Shown: positions 37,792 through 47,351, numbered from the stretch's first letter. The stretch is 64,000 nt of DNA from Sphingomonas bisphenolicum (GCF_024349785.1 NZ_AP018817.1:3441501-3505500), one strand, 5' to 3'. Numbers and translations are program-made. The notes: generated by a model from the sequence alone, not told the origin.

Positions 37792-38129
37792 GCCGCCCGC
37801 TTGTCCATCACGGCCGACCGCAGCAGGAAGATGCGGCCTGCATCGATCTTGAGCGGAATCACAGGCACGCAACCCTTGTCCTCGCCCAGCGCCTCTCCCG
37901 TCTTCAGCGAAATGTGCCAGCTATGCAGCGGGCAGGTGACGACGCCGCCATGAACAATGCCCTGCGACAACGGGCCATGCTTGTGCGGGCAGCGATTGAC
38001 CAATGCATGAAAGTCACCCGTCAGCGTGCGAAAGATCGCGATCTCGTCGCCGCCACGCACCGGCAAGGTGCGCGCGTTGCCGGGCGTGATCTGATCCACG
38101 GAACCGATGTCGAGCCAATCGCCAATCAT
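37788..38129 (-). CDS. nirD: nitrite reductase (NADH) small subunit
   Basis: A 113-residue Rieske-fold protein with intact ligands: CPHKHG (Cys47, His49) and CPLHSW (Cys66, His69). NirD partners NirB in cytoplasmic NADH-dependent reduction of nitrite to ammonium. E. coli NirD lacks the cluster ligands, whereas this one keeps them, as in most assimilatory types. It overlaps nirB and nasA by 4 bases on each side. Confidence 0.94.
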   Translation of the reverse strand: MIGDWLDIGSVDQITPGNARTLPVRGGDEIAIFRTLTGDFHALVNRCPHKHGPLSQGIVHGGVVTCPLHSWHISLKTGEALGEDKGCVPVIPLKIDAGRIFLLRSAVMDKRAA

Positions 38130-40653
38130 CCTACCATCTCCATCGGCCGCACTTCGGCGATATGTTGGTGCAACTCGCCATGCGCGCCGTCAGCGCGTTC
38201 AGCCCAAGGGTCATCCTGGCTGAAGCTTTGTGAATACAGGAAACGGCAACGCAGTGCTTCGCGACCAGCACCATCCTCAACGATCCGCTGTTTGACATAG
38301 TCGACACCGACGCGCTCGATCCAAGGCGCCGTACGCTCCAGATAGCGGGCTTCCTCGCGATAGAGCTGAATGAAGGCGGCGCAATAATCCATCGCCTCCT
38401 GCTCCGTCGTGACCTTGCAGAGTAGGTCGGTGACGCGGACGTGAATCCCGCCATTGCCCCCGACATGCAGTTCATAGCCTGAGTCCACGCACACGACACC
38501 GAAGTCCTTGATCGTCGCCTCCGCGCAATTTCGCGGACAGCCCGACGCCGCGATCTTGAACTTGTGGGGCATCCATGACCCCCAGGTCATCCGCTCGATC
38601 TTGACGCCAAGGCCGGTCGAATCCTGCGTGCCGAAGCGGCACCATTCCGACCCTACGCAGGTCTTTACCGTCCGCAGCGACTTGCCATAGGCATGGCCGG
38701 ACACCATCCCCGCGGCGTTCAGATCTGCCCAGACGGCTGGCAGATCCTCCTTCTTGATTCCAAAAATGTCGAGCCGCTGGCCGCCAGTCACCTTGACCAT
38801 CGGCGCGTTGAATTTTTCAACCACGTCGGCGATCGCACGCAACTCGCGCGGGTTGGTAAGGCCGCCCCACATCCGCGGCACCACGGAATAGGTGCCGTCC
38901 TTCTGGATATTGGCGTGCATCCGTTCATTGACGAAACGGCTCCGCTGGTCATCGACATAGTCGCCCGGCAACGCGCAGAGCAGATAATAGTTGAGCGCCG
39001 GGCGGCAGGACGAGCAACCATCAGGAGTCGACCAGTGCAGCTTCTGCATCACCTCAGGGATAGAACGCATATCCTGCGCCACGATTTCGCGGCGGACATC
39101 GTCATGGCCGAAGCTGGTGCATTTGCACATGGTTTTGGGACCGGACTGGACATCGTCGCCCAGCACCACGGCCATCAGATTTTCCACCAACCCGGTGCAG
39201 CTGCCACAACTCGCCGATGCCTTGCATCCCGCACGCACCGCATCCAAGCTACATGCGCCCTGTTCGATGCAGGCCACGACCTGGCCCTTGCTGACGCCGT
39301 TGCAGCCGCATATCTCGGCATGGTCCGAGAGCGCCGCAACGGCCGCCTTAGGGTCCAGTGCGCCCCCTCCCGAGGCGAAGGCTTGGCCGAAAATCAGCAG
39401 GTCGCGGATATCGGCCACATCCTCCTGCTTCCTGAGCAAGTCGAAATACCAGCCGCCATCCGCGGTATCGCCATACAGCACTGCGCCGACGACCTTGTCG
39501 TCCTTCACGACAACGCGCTTATATACGCCGCGAGATGCGTCGCGCAGGACGATATCCTCGCACCCTTCGCCACCAGAGAAATCGCCGGCGGAAAAAACGT
39601 CCAGCCCTGCAACCTTGAGCTTGGTCGATGTGACGGAACCTTTATACCCGCTATGCCGGTCGGTCAGTCCATCGGCCAAACTGCGGCACATGTCCCACAG
39701 CGGTGCGACGAGACCGTAAACATTGCCGTCATGCTCGACACATTCACCGACCGCCAGAACGTCCGCGTCGCTGGTGACCATATGATCGTCGACCTTGATG
39801 CCCCGTCCTACATCCAGGCCCGCTTCTCGCGCCAATGCTACCGAAGGCCGGATTCCGACCGCCATCACGACCAGACTGGCGGGAATGTCGCGGCCATCCT
39901 TCAGGCGGACGCCCTCGACCTTGCCTTCGCCATAGATTTCCGCCGTATCGGCGCCCGTCAGCACGGTCTGCCCCCGCCCTTCCAGCGCGCTCTTGAGGAG
40001 CCAGGCGGCCGCTTCGTCGAGCTGGCGTTCCATCAGCGTGGGCATGATGTGCAGCACGGTCACATTCATACCGCGCAAAGTCAGGCCATGCGCCGCCTCC
40101 AATCCCAACAGTCCGCCGCCGATCACGACGGCGCTGCCTCCCCCGATGCCTTGCCCGCTTGCGCTGCGGCCAGCATCGTGTCGACATCCTTCATGTCGCG
40201 AAAGCTGATGACGCCGGGCAGGTCCTTGCCGGGCACAGGAATGATGAACGGATCGGAGCCGGTCGCAATCAACAGCTTGTCATAGCCAATGGTGCGGCCG
40301 GCCTGGCTGGTAACGGTCTTGGCGACCCGATCGATCGCAGTTACCGGATCGCCCACGATCAGATCGATTCCATTGTCATCATACCAGGCACGACTGTTGA
40401 TGATAATGTCATCGAACGTCTTTTCCCCGGCGAGCACCGGCGAAAGCATGATGCGATTATAATTCACATGGGGTTCGGCCCCGAAGATGGTGACGCGATA
40501 ACGTCCCGCATCTCGTGCCAGCAATTCCTCCACCGCGCGGCAGCCGGCCATGCCGTTACCCACGACCACCAGATGCTCCCGGACATCGTCCATCGGGACG
40601 AGGACATTATCCTCGCTGCTCGTCACCGGCCCCAAACCGTCTTGCAATTCCAT
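38126..40653 (-). pseudogene. nirB: nitrite reductase (NADH) large subunit, broken by a -1 frameshift
   Basis: NirB reduces nitrite to ammonium using FAD, Fe-S and siroheme. The N-terminal FAD part (VVVGNGMAGCRAVEEL) reads to a stop at 40123; the remainder resumes in another frame at the NAD-binding VIGGGLLGLEAA and continues through the BFD iron-sulfur regions (CGCNGVSKG, SASCGSC) to the siroheme ligands (GSEWCRFG, CPRNCAEA). One extra base in the five-G run at 40140-40144 would restore an 842-residue protein, the normal length. Start at 40653 is preferred over 40659 by the spacing from GGAG. Like nasA it looks otherwise undamaged. Confidence 0.85.
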
Positions 40654-40663
40654 CCCCATGACT

Positions 40664-40726
40664 CCAGAAAACAAAAAAGCCGCCATTCTGGCCTCGGTTA
40701 AAAACCGAAGTCAGAATGGCGGCTTT
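40664..40726 (-). terminator. leader terminator before nirB
   Basis: A perfect 15-bp stem (40712-40726 with 40676-40690), an inner 6-bp stem and a TTTTTTGTTTTC run lie only about a dozen bases before the nirB start. Such a strong terminator ahead of the gene implies conditional read-through. Confidence 0.88.
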
Positions 40727-40746
40727 GCCATCATATGTGCCTAGCT

Positions 40747-40797
40747 GGTTCGTCGCTGAACCGGATCGGCTATGTGAAGAAGGACATCCTTGTCCTT
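40747..40797 (-). promoter_or_regulatory. two-hairpin ANTAR (NasT) antiterminator target in the nirB leader
   Basis: On the minus strand two hairpins precede the terminator: stem AAGGAC/GTCCTT with hexaloop AAGGAT (40797-40780), then stem GGTTC/GAACC with hexaloop AGCGAC (40762-40747). Both loops have A at position 1 and G at position 4, the known requirement for ANTAR protein binding. With nasT nearby this is very probably the NasT-responsive antitermination leader of the nitrate operon. Confidence 0.8.
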
Positions 40798-40858
40798 TGC
40801 AGCGCAGCATATGGCAAATCAGCCGAGGGCTCAAGTGATTCCTCGAACGCTTTGCAAA

Positions 40859-42064
40859 TCAAATGGCCCAATCGGCCTGCAACCACAGCTTATCGGTATT
40901 GGTGGCCAGGGTGCTCGCATCATAATGCGCATAGCGGATCGACAGCATCGCCTTCCTCACCTTCGCAGATGCGAGAATGTCGATTTCATTGCCATAATGC
41001 TGATTCAGGCGATCGGCGTCGAAACGATGCCAACTCGCGCCCAGCGCAACCCCAATCAGCGGCCCCATCTGCTTCCAGCCATAGCTGCCCCCGACATAAA
41101 GATCGCGCACGCCATTGCCCGGCGTCGTCAGAAACTTGCCGGCCCATCCCTGAAACTTGAAATTGGTCCCAAGCGGCGTTTGAAAACTGGTGAAAGGCAG
41201 ACCATCGCTGGCCCCAAGCACTTCATAGCCGCCGTTCAGCTTCCAGCCTTTCATTTCCAGCGTAGCGTCGGCCAGCCAGTAATCAGCATCATAGGCATTC
41301 GGATTGGCGTGATAATCAGACTGGCGCGCATAGCTGAGCTGGTAGCCGATCTTCATCGTCTTCGACAGGGCCCCGCCGCCTGCCAGCCGCACGCCGTAGG
41401 TCTGGCTCGAAAGGCGGAAAGCCTGCACTGCGGCCTCATCCTGATCCACCAGATAGGCAAAGCCCGTGATCGTTCCGATGGGCGCGGCGTAAGACAGGTT
41501 CGCGAATATATTGTCGCCGCTTACGGCCTGCTGCCGTGCGCCAATCCCGTCCACGCCCCAGATCGTGCGCACGCTCCACGCATAGGCGACATCCAGTTTC
41601 AGGCCCTTGATGGGCACCAGTTCCGCGCGCACCGCGTCGAACGTCTGCGCATTGTCGCGAAAGCCGACATTGCCGACGAACCGTTCATCATCCAGCGCGA
41701 TCTTCTGTCGCCCGGCGGTCAATGTGATCGCCTTGCTCCTATATTGCAGTTGCGCGACATAGAGGGCGATATTCTGCGGGTCGGCCACCAGCGGGCGGAT
41801 CGCTGCGCCATTCAACCCGTCATAATAATGGTCCACCACTGCCAGCGTCCCTTGTCCCACGACTGTCGCGCTGATCGCGCCGCTCGTGGCGGTCAGTCCG
41901 GCCCGAGCCCGGATTGTGAGGGCATCGGCCTCTTTGGACAGGCCGTCCTGATCCACATGCTCATAGCGAAGCCGCGCTTCGGCGACAGGTTTCAGCGTGA
42001 TGTCCTGGGCGCAGGCCGGCGCCGCGACGGCCAGCACGGCCGCCGATGCAAGAAGATATTTCAT
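40859..42064 (-). CDS. outer-membrane porin, alginate-export family type
   Basis: A 401-residue predicted beta-barrel with signal peptide (YLLASAAVLAVAAPACAQ). The repeated strand pattern (EARLRYEHVDQDGL, GRQKIALDDERFVGNVGFRDNAQTFD) matches the alginate_exp/porin group. It lies between the nitrate transporter and nirB and is likely the outer-membrane route for nitrate or nitrite. The start at 42064 is chosen from the signal peptide; upstream in-frame sequence is not protein-like. Confidence 0.88.
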   Translation of the reverse strand: MKYLLASAAVLAVAAPACAQDITLKPVAEARLRYEHVDQDGLSKEADALTIRARAGLTATSGAISATVVGQGTLAVVDHYYDGLNGAAIRPLVADPQNIALYVAQLQYRSKAITLTAGRQKIALDDERFVGNVGFRDNAQTFDAVRAELVPIKGLKLDVAYAWSVRTIWGVDGIGARQQAVSGDNIFANLSYAAPIGTITGFAYLVDQDEAAVQAFRLSSQTYGVRLAGGGALSKTMKIGYQLSYARQSDYHANPNAYDADYWLADATLEMKGWKLNGGYEVLGASDGLPFTSFQTPLGTNFKFQGWAGKFLTTPGNGVRDLYVGGSYGWKQMGPLIGVALGASWHRFDADRLNQHYGNEIDILASAKVRKAMLSIRYAHYDASTLATNTDKLWLQADWAI

Positions 42065-42136
42065 GGAAGTCCCCCCTTCGGACTGGATGCAATGGAAGAC
42101 GGCGGCCTGCGATGGGCCGCCGTCCATGCTCTACAG

Positions 42137-43381
42137 TCAGATACGCGCGCCGCTGGTCCAGGTGGCGCGCCACCTGGCCTTCACCAGGGTAAGGCTCAGC
42201 ACCGCGATCACCGCAAACCCCGCGAAGATCAGGAAGCCTGACGAAAAGCTGCCCGTCAGTTGCTTGGCTATGCCCAGCGAACTTGCGAGATAAAAGCCGC
42301 CGATACCCCCGGCCATGCCGACGAGCCCCGTCATCACGCCGATTTCGGATTGAAATCGCTGCGGCACCAACTGGAATACCGAGCCGTTGCCCGTGCCGAG
42401 CGCCAGCATGGCAAGGACAAAACAGCCAAGCGCGCCCACCAGCGTCGTTGCGAAAGCGACACCCGCCAGCGCCAGCGCGGCGACGATATAGACCATCGTC
42501 AACGTCTTCACGCCCCCGATCCGGTCGGCGAGCGCGCCGCCCAACGGACGGACCAGCGATCCTGCAAAAACGCAACCGGCGGTGCAATATCCTGCGACGA
42601 TCGGGGTCAGGCCGAACTGGTCCGTAAAATATATCGGCAAGGATGCGGCCAGGCCAACGAAGCCGCCAAAGGTGACGGCATAAAAGGCCATCAGCCACCA
42701 CGCATCAGCATTTCCAAGCGGCTGGAAATAGTCGATCAGCTTCTTGGGGGCGGGCGGGTTCGGCGCGTCCTTGGCCATGACCATATAGGCCGCGAAGACG
42801 ATCGAGAGGGGGATACAGGCAAGTCCCAGGACCGCGTTCCAGCCGAAAGCCTTGGCCAGCATCGGCGCGAACAGCGATGCCAGAACCGTGCCCGAATTCC
42901 CCATTCCGGCAAGACCCATGGCTTTGCCCTGATGCTCGGGCGGATACCAGCGGCTGGCAAGCGGCAGCGCGATTGCGAAACTGGCCCCTGCAAAGCCCAG
43001 AATAACGCCCAGCATCAGCGTCCCGCCGAAGCTGTTGACACCCATCGCCCAGGCGCTGAACAAACCGACGATGACGATGATCTGGCTGATCGCACCCGAC
43101 CGCTTCGGCCCGATCCGGTCCACCAGCAGGCCATTGAACACGCGCAGCAACGCGCCCGCAAGGGTCGGCGTGGCGACCATCAGGCCCTTTTCCGCCGGAG
43201 TCAGCATCAATGTCTTGGAGATCATGGGCGCCAGCGGCCCCAGCAGCACCCACACCATGAAGGCAAGGTCGAAATACAGAAAGGCAGCGATCAAGGTCGG
43301 CGTGTGGCCGGCCTTCCAGAAGCTTGTCGCGACGGCGGGCGGCGCGCCTCCTTCTTCACGATCCCAATAAGCGGTAGCCAT
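42137..43381 (-). CDS. MFS nitrate/nitrite transporter, NarK/NasA type
   Basis: A 414-residue major-facilitator protein with about 12 membrane segments. The nitrate-signature glycine-rich regions are present (GVILGFAGASFAIALPLASRW-like segment in the N-half, and GLVGMAGGIGGFYLASSLG in the C-half). It imports nitrate across the inner membrane. The ribosome site GGGGAG lies 6 bases before the ATG. Its leader carries a terminator and hexaloop hairpins. Confidence 0.93.
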   Translation of the reverse strand: MATAYWDREEGGAPPAVATSFWKAGHTPTLIAAFLYFDLAFMVWVLLGPLAPMISKTLMLTPAEKGLMVATPTLAGALLRVFNGLLVDRIGPKRSGAISQIIVIVGLFSAWAMGVNSFGGTLMLGVILGFAGASFAIALPLASRWYPPEHQGKAMGLAGMGNSGTVLASLFAPMLAKAFGWNAVLGLACIPLSIVFAAYMVMAKDAPNPPAPKKLIDYFQPLGNADAWWLMAFYAVTFGGFVGLAASLPIYFTDQFGLTPIVAGYCTAGCVFAGSLVRPLGGALADRIGGVKTLTMVYIVAALALAGVAFATTLVGALGCFVLAMLALGTGNGSVFQLVPQRFQSEIGVMTGLVGMAGGIGGFYLASSLGIAKQLTGSFSSGFLIFAGFAVIAVLSLTLVKARWRATWTSGARI

Positions 43382-43410
43382 ATGACGCTCCCCAATATGC
43401 GGAAAATGGA

Positions 43411-43467
43411 CACGAAAAAAGCCGCAGGCCGGACGTCACCCATTGGATGAATCCGGTCAGCGGCTTT
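43411..43467 (-). terminator. leader terminator before the nitrate transporter gene
   Basis: An 8-bp stem (AAAGCCGC 43467-43460 with 43425-43418) and an inner CCGGA/TCCGG stem are followed by TTTTTTCGTG. It stands about 35 bases before the transporter start and mirrors the terminator before nirB. Confidence 0.75.
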
Positions 43468-43493
43468 GCTGCGAGATATGATGAGAATGGCGA

Positions 43494-43539
43494 TCCCATC
43501 ATTGGGACGGCGCATCCTGATAAGCGCGCTTCGTCGCGC
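43494..43539 (-). promoter_or_regulatory. second probable ANTAR hairpin pair, nitrate transporter leader
   Basis: Upstream of the terminator are stem GCGCG/CGCGC with hexaloop ACGAAG (43539-43524) and stem TCCC/GGGA with hexaloop AATGAT (43507-43494). The second loop has A1 and G4; the first has A1 but A at position 4, so it is a weaker match. The architecture repeats that before nirB. Confidence 0.65.
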
Positions 43540-43598
43540 GACGGCTATCTTATCTCGTGATTCGCGCCATGTTGCAAGGCACAAAATTCCACGTCAAT

Positions 43599-44813
43599 TC
43601 AGCGTGGCGCTCCGAAGCCGGCCAAAAATTCGTCGATCTTTTCCGGGTCGAACACACGCCCATCGAAAAATCGATCCGGCCCCAGCGTCAATTCGCCCCG
43701 CCGTGATCCTACCGCCAATGGCAGATCCACCGCCCCTTCCAGCTTCATACTGGCGCCCGGCATGGCGACATCGCTTTCGGCGAGTGCACGGCGAAATATG
43801 TCCGGTCGGAACACCGCGCCTGCCTTTGCGGCATTGTCGGGCGAATGCTCGACCATCTTCCAGCGCACAAGCTGAGAATATATCCAAAGGGCCTGGCTGC
43901 GCCACGGGAAAAACGTTGCTTCGCGTGCGAAAAGCATGAAGTCAGGATGGGCGATTGGCGCCTCCCCCGAACGCGCGACAATCTGGCCGCTCAATGCGCG
44001 ACCGATCAACTCCGCCGGTTGATCGACATAGCGTGGATTGGCGAGCAAGGCAGCCAATGCCGAGTGATTGGCCGGATTATCGCACCAGACAGCCGCGCGC
44101 GCCAACGCCCGCAACAGGCGGTCGACCGTTTCTGCATTGTCTTCCAGCCAGGCTTCGCGAAAAGCTAGTATCTTTTCTATCCCGCGCTGCCAGATGCGTT
44201 CGCCGATCGCCACCGTTTCCGCCAGGCCTTCTTCGACGGCCGCGCTACCCCAGGGTTCCCCCGCGATGAAGCCGTCAATCTCGCCCGCGCGCAGTGCTTC
44301 GACCGTCAACGATGGGGGCAGCACGCGCAACACCACATCCCGGTCCGGATCGATGCCCGCACTTGCCAGCCAATAACGCAACATCATGGAATGACTGGAA
44401 AAGCGATGGACCACGCCGATGATCGGCTTACGCCGCCAAAGGCCGATCGCCGCTGCGAAATCATGCGCCGTGCCCAATGGATCGGCCAGCCGCGCCGCCA
44501 CGCTCTGGTCGAGCGCCTGGGCAAAATCGGTCGCCATCACCAGCATATTGCCGTTGACGTTGAGCTTGTAAGGAGCGGCCAAGGCGGCGGGCTGCTGGCT
44601 CAGCCCCAAAGTCACCGCAATGGCCAAGGGCGCCAGCATTTGCGCGGCATGGACCTGTCCGAATACCAGGCGGTCGCGAAGTGTCGCCCAACTGGTCGTC
44701 CGCACAAGCTCCAAATCCAGGCCTTCGGCTTCGGCAAATCCCATGTCGCGCGCGGCGACCAGCACGGCGGCGTCATTCAAAGGCAGGAAGGCGATCTTCA
44801 CTGTCGTCGTCAT
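43599..44813 (-). CDS. nasS: cytoplasmic nitrate sensor NasS
   Basis: A 404-residue protein of the nitrate-binding NrtA/NasS family but without a signal peptide (TTTVKIAFLPLNDAAVLVAA at the start), so it acts in the cytoplasm. FSSHSMMLRYWLASAGIDP and GEIDGFIAGEPW are family regions. Known role: NasS sequesters NasT until nitrate or nitrite binds. It overlaps nasT by 4 bases, giving translational coupling of sensor and antiterminator. Confidence 0.93.
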   Translation of the reverse strand: MTTTVKIAFLPLNDAAVLVAARDMGFAEAEGLDLELVRTTSWATLRDRLVFGQVHAAQMLAPLAIAVTLGLSQQPAALAAPYKLNVNGNMLVMATDFAQALDQSVAARLADPLGTAHDFAAAIGLWRRKPIIGVVHRFSSHSMMLRYWLASAGIDPDRDVVLRVLPPSLTVEALRAGEIDGFIAGEPWGSAAVEEGLAETVAIGERIWQRGIEKILAFREAWLEDNAETVDRLLRALARAAVWCDNPANHSALAALLANPRYVDQPAELIGRALSGQIVARSGEAPIAHPDFMLFAREATFFPWRSQALWIYSQLVRWKMVEHSPDNAAKAGAVFRPDIFRRALAESDVAMPGASMKLEGAVDLPLAVGSRRGELTLGPDRFFDGRVFDPEKIDEFLAGFGAPR

Positions 44814-45391
44814 ATGCCCCCTCCCAGAAGGTCGCTCGCGGTAATCAGCGCCTGCGCCACGTCGACAATCTTCTTCCCCTGGTTCATTGCTCCCGATCGC
44901 AGCAGCGCATAGGCGTCTTGTTCCGAGAGATTGCGCTGGTTCATCAGGATCGACTTGGCCCGATCAATAATTTTCCTCTCGGAAAGCGCCGTGCGGGCCT
45001 CGTTCAGTTCGGCCTGCATCTTGGCGAAGGCGTTGAAGCGCCGGACCGCAAGTTCCAGCACAGGCTTCACGCGCTCCTTGCGTAAACCGTCAACCACATA
45101 GGCGGAAACGCCCGCATCTATTGCGGCACCGATCATGGCCTCGTCCGATTGATCGACGAACATGGCGATAGGACGGGCCAAGGCGCGGCTGACGATCAGC
45201 ATCTCCTCCAGAGTGTCGCGGCTGGGACTGCCAAGATCCATCAGCACGACATCAGGGGCCATACGTTCCAATCGTGCGACAAAGGCGCCGCGGGGCGGAA
45301 CGATGTGAATGTCGTCATAGCCGGCGTCTCGCAGACCTTGCTCCAGCACGGTCGCGCGCAACCCGCTGTCGTCGATAATGACAATTCGCAT
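44810..45391 (-). CDS. nasT: ANTAR-domain antitermination regulator NasT
   Basis: A 193-residue protein with a receiver-like domain (RIVIIDDSGLRATVLEQGL, then VVLMDLGSP) and a C-terminal ANTAR domain (RAKSILMNQRNLSEQDAYALLR). ANTAR proteins bind paired hexaloop RNA hairpins and prevent terminator formation. The matching RNA targets are found before nirB and before the nitrate transporter. The start at 45391 is the first codon of the receiver domain. Confidence 0.94.
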   Translation of the reverse strand: MRIVIIDDSGLRATVLEQGLRDAGYDDIHIVPPRGAFVARLERMAPDVVLMDLGSPSRDTLEEMLIVSRALARPIAMFVDQSDEAMIGAAIDAGVSAYVVDGLRKERVKPVLELAVRRFNAFAKMQAELNEARTALSERKIIDRAKSILMNQRNLSEQDAYALLRSGAMNQGKKIVDVAQALITASDLLGGGI

Positions 45392-45633
45392 CAGCGCCCC
45401 TTTACCAGCGACTATAGCATCGTTTGGACCGCTTGCATCAACCCAAGCGATTATTCGAACCATCCGTGCGAAACAGGCCGACGAAGCGTTGCCTATGACT
45501 GGAAGACGGATTTGCGGCCCAAAGGCCCGCGGCGCCGACAGTTGATGACTTCGTCCAATGTCGCGGGCATGACGGCTGAAGTCCGCAGGCCGCCATCCGA
45601 AAGTTCAGGTTTTGCGGTAGTTTGAGAGAAAAC

Positions 45634-45708
45634 TGGCTGGGGCGGCAGGATTCGAACCTGCGAATGGCGGCATCAAAAGCCGCTGCCTTACCACTTGGCG
45701 ACGCCCCA
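45634..45708 (-). tRNA. tRNA-Gln (anticodon TTG)
   Basis: On the minus strand the sequence folds as a standard cloverleaf: acceptor TGGGGCG/CGCCCCA, D arm with GCCAAGTGGTAAGGC, anticodon stem GCGGC/GCCGC with loop TTTTGAT (anticodon TTG) and T arm GCAGG TTCGAAT CCTGC. Discriminator G and an encoded CCA (45634-45636) follow. Confidence 0.97.
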
Positions 45709-45830
45709 GCAGGGCCGATCATCTCGGCGCGGATCGCCATATAACGCGTCATCGGCGAAAGGAAAGCCTAGTCATGATAGTTTCGTGACGCCAATATGCG
45801 CTTTGTCTCTTTGCCGGATCACACCCCTTC

Positions 45831-46346
45831 ATGTCGGTTTCCAGTTCCCCCGCCTCGCCCGCCCCGATCTCGCCTGCGTCCCCTCTCTTCCTGCGCGAGG
45901 ACGAGATCAGGCGAGGGATAGAGATGCTGTATTTCGGCTATTCGGCGCTCACCCGATCGATCGATGAGGGGCTGGCTGCGCAGGGCCTGGGCCGGGCGCA
46001 TCATCGCGCACTCTACTTCATCTCGCGCCAGCCGGACCTGACCGTCAAAGACCTGCTGCGGCTGCTGGCGATCACCAAGCAATCCCTGGGCCGGGTGCTG
46101 AGCGATCTGGTGGAGCGCGGCTATATCGAGACGCGGGTGGGTGCGAGCGATCGCAGGCAGAAATTGCTGCGGCTCAGCCCGTCGGGCAAGGCGCTGGAGG
46201 CGGAACTGTTCCGCGCGCTGCGCGAAAAGATGGCGACCGCTTATGCTCAGGCGGGACAGGGATCGGTCACCGGATTCTGGCGCGTGCTGGAAGGGCTGAT
46301 CCCCGAAGCCGACCGGTCGATGGTATTCGGCCTGCGCGGCGGATAG
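45831..46346 (+). CDS. MarR-family transcriptional regulator
   Basis: A 171-residue winged-helix protein: GIEMLYFGYSALTRSIDEGL dimerisation helix, DNA-binding helix ITKQSLGRVLSDLVERGYIE and wing RVGASDRRQKLLRLSPSG. It belongs to the PetP-like MarR subgroup of alphaproteobacteria. No neighbouring operon clearly identifies its target. Confidence 0.9.
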   Translation: MSVSSSPASPAPISPASPLFLREDEIRRGIEMLYFGYSALTRSIDEGLAAQGLGRAHHRALYFISRQPDLTVKDLLRLLAITKQSLGRVLSDLVERGYIETRVGASDRRQKLLRLSPSGKALEAELFRALREKMATAYAQAGQGSVTGFWRVLEGLIPEADRSMVFGLRGG

Positions 46347-46416
46347 TGTATGCGGGCGAAACCTTCTGCCGCTTCCTGCGCTTATGGGGCTCCATTCAAT
46401 GGCAAGAGGAGCCACG

Positions 46417-46731
46417 ATGCGCACTTCCCTTATCGCCGCCGCCGCGCTGCTGACCGTCGCCGGCCTGTCCGCCTGCTCGGAAAAGGCGCAGGACAATCTG
46501 GACAATGCCGGATCGGCGATCGGCAATGATGTGAGTTCGGCGGTAGACCGTGCCGGCGCGAAGATCGATAACGGCCTTGATGACGCCGGCCGCGCGATCG
46601 ATCATGGTGCGGACAAGATCGGCGCGGCGACCGACAAGGCCGCAGCCGATGCCAAGCGCGAAGCCGGCGAGACGAAGCGCGACGTCGGCGCCTCGCTGGA
46701 AAAGGCGGGCAGCGATCTGCGGAACGAGTGA
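46417..46731 (+). CDS. small lipoprotein with apolipoprotein-like helical repeats
   Basis: A 104-residue protein with signal LLTVAGLSAC (lipidated Cys) and a mature part of repeated amphipathic, Ala/Asp/Lys-rich helical units (VDRAGAKIDNGLDDAGRAID and similar). Such proteins resemble YtxH/LEA-like envelope stress proteins. The ATG at 46417 has a GAGGAG site. Function not known. Confidence 0.75.
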   Translation: MRTSLIAAAALLTVAGLSACSEKAQDNLDNAGSAIGNDVSSAVDRAGAKIDNGLDDAGRAIDHGADKIGAATDKAAADAKREAGETKRDVGASLEKAGSDLRNE

Positions 46732-46753
46732 GCGGGCCTGACGCCCCTGTCGC

Positions 46754-47344
46754 TTAAAAGACGACGTTTCGGACGAACCGCACCGGCCCTGCTTCGTGAT
46801 TGACGAAGATATAGGGCCGATCGCTGGTGAAGATGAGAAAGTCGCCGGCCACCACTATTTGGGGATCGGCGCCTTCTCTCTCGACCGTCAACACGCCTTC
46901 CATGACATAGAGCATCTCGTGCCAGTCGGCCGCATCCGCTTCGGCAGGATAGGTTTCGCCCGCGGCCAGCGACCAGGTCCATAGTTCGGCTTCTCGCGCG
47001 GCGGGGACGGTGCCGAGCAAGGTGGCGCGGCTGTCGGGGCTTTGCCCCCGCCACGCCAAGCTGTCGATCCGGCTGTTGTCGCGCATGTCGGGCGGGCGAA
47101 CAAGGCGCGAAAAGCTGACGTCCAGCGCCTGGGCCAACCGGTCCAGCGTCGACAGGCTGACATTCGCTTCCCCGCTTTCGATGCCGGAAATCATGCGGCG
47201 GCTCACACCCGCCTGCGCCGCCAAACCATCTTGGCTGAAGCCGCGCTCGGTACGCAGCGCGCGGACATTGCCCGCAACATGGGCGAGGACATCCGGGCGC
47301 CGCTCCTGCGTCGGCATATCTTGACTGTGCAATATATTGCTCAT
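46754..47344 (-). CDS. XRE-family regulator with C-terminal cupin domain
   Basis: A 196-residue regulator: helix-turn-helix (residues about 20-75, with FSQDGLAAQAGVSRRMISGIE) followed by a cupin (WHEMLYVMEGVLTVE). Such proteins sense a small ligand in the cupin and often repress a divergent transporter. The divergent EamA gene fits that pattern. The ATG at 47344 begins MSNILHSQ; the frame stays open much further upstream but only in the antisense of the EamA gene. Confidence 0.9.
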   Translation of the reverse strand: MSNILHSQDMPTQERRPDVLAHVAGNVRALRTERGFSQDGLAAQAGVSRRMISGIESGEANVSLSTLDRLAQALDVSFSRLVRPPDMRDNSRIDSLAWRGQSPDSRATLLGTVPAAREAELWTWSLAAGETYPAEADAADWHEMLYVMEGVLTVEREGADPQIVVAGDFLIFTSDRPYIFVNHEAGPVRFVRNVVF

Positions 47345-47351
47345 AGGGCAA

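Noticed and set aside
43560..43598. A possible sigma-54 promoter (TGG...TTGCA) before the nitrate transporter leader
   Set aside because: The spacing between the TGG and GC elements is about three bases too long for a sigma-54 site.
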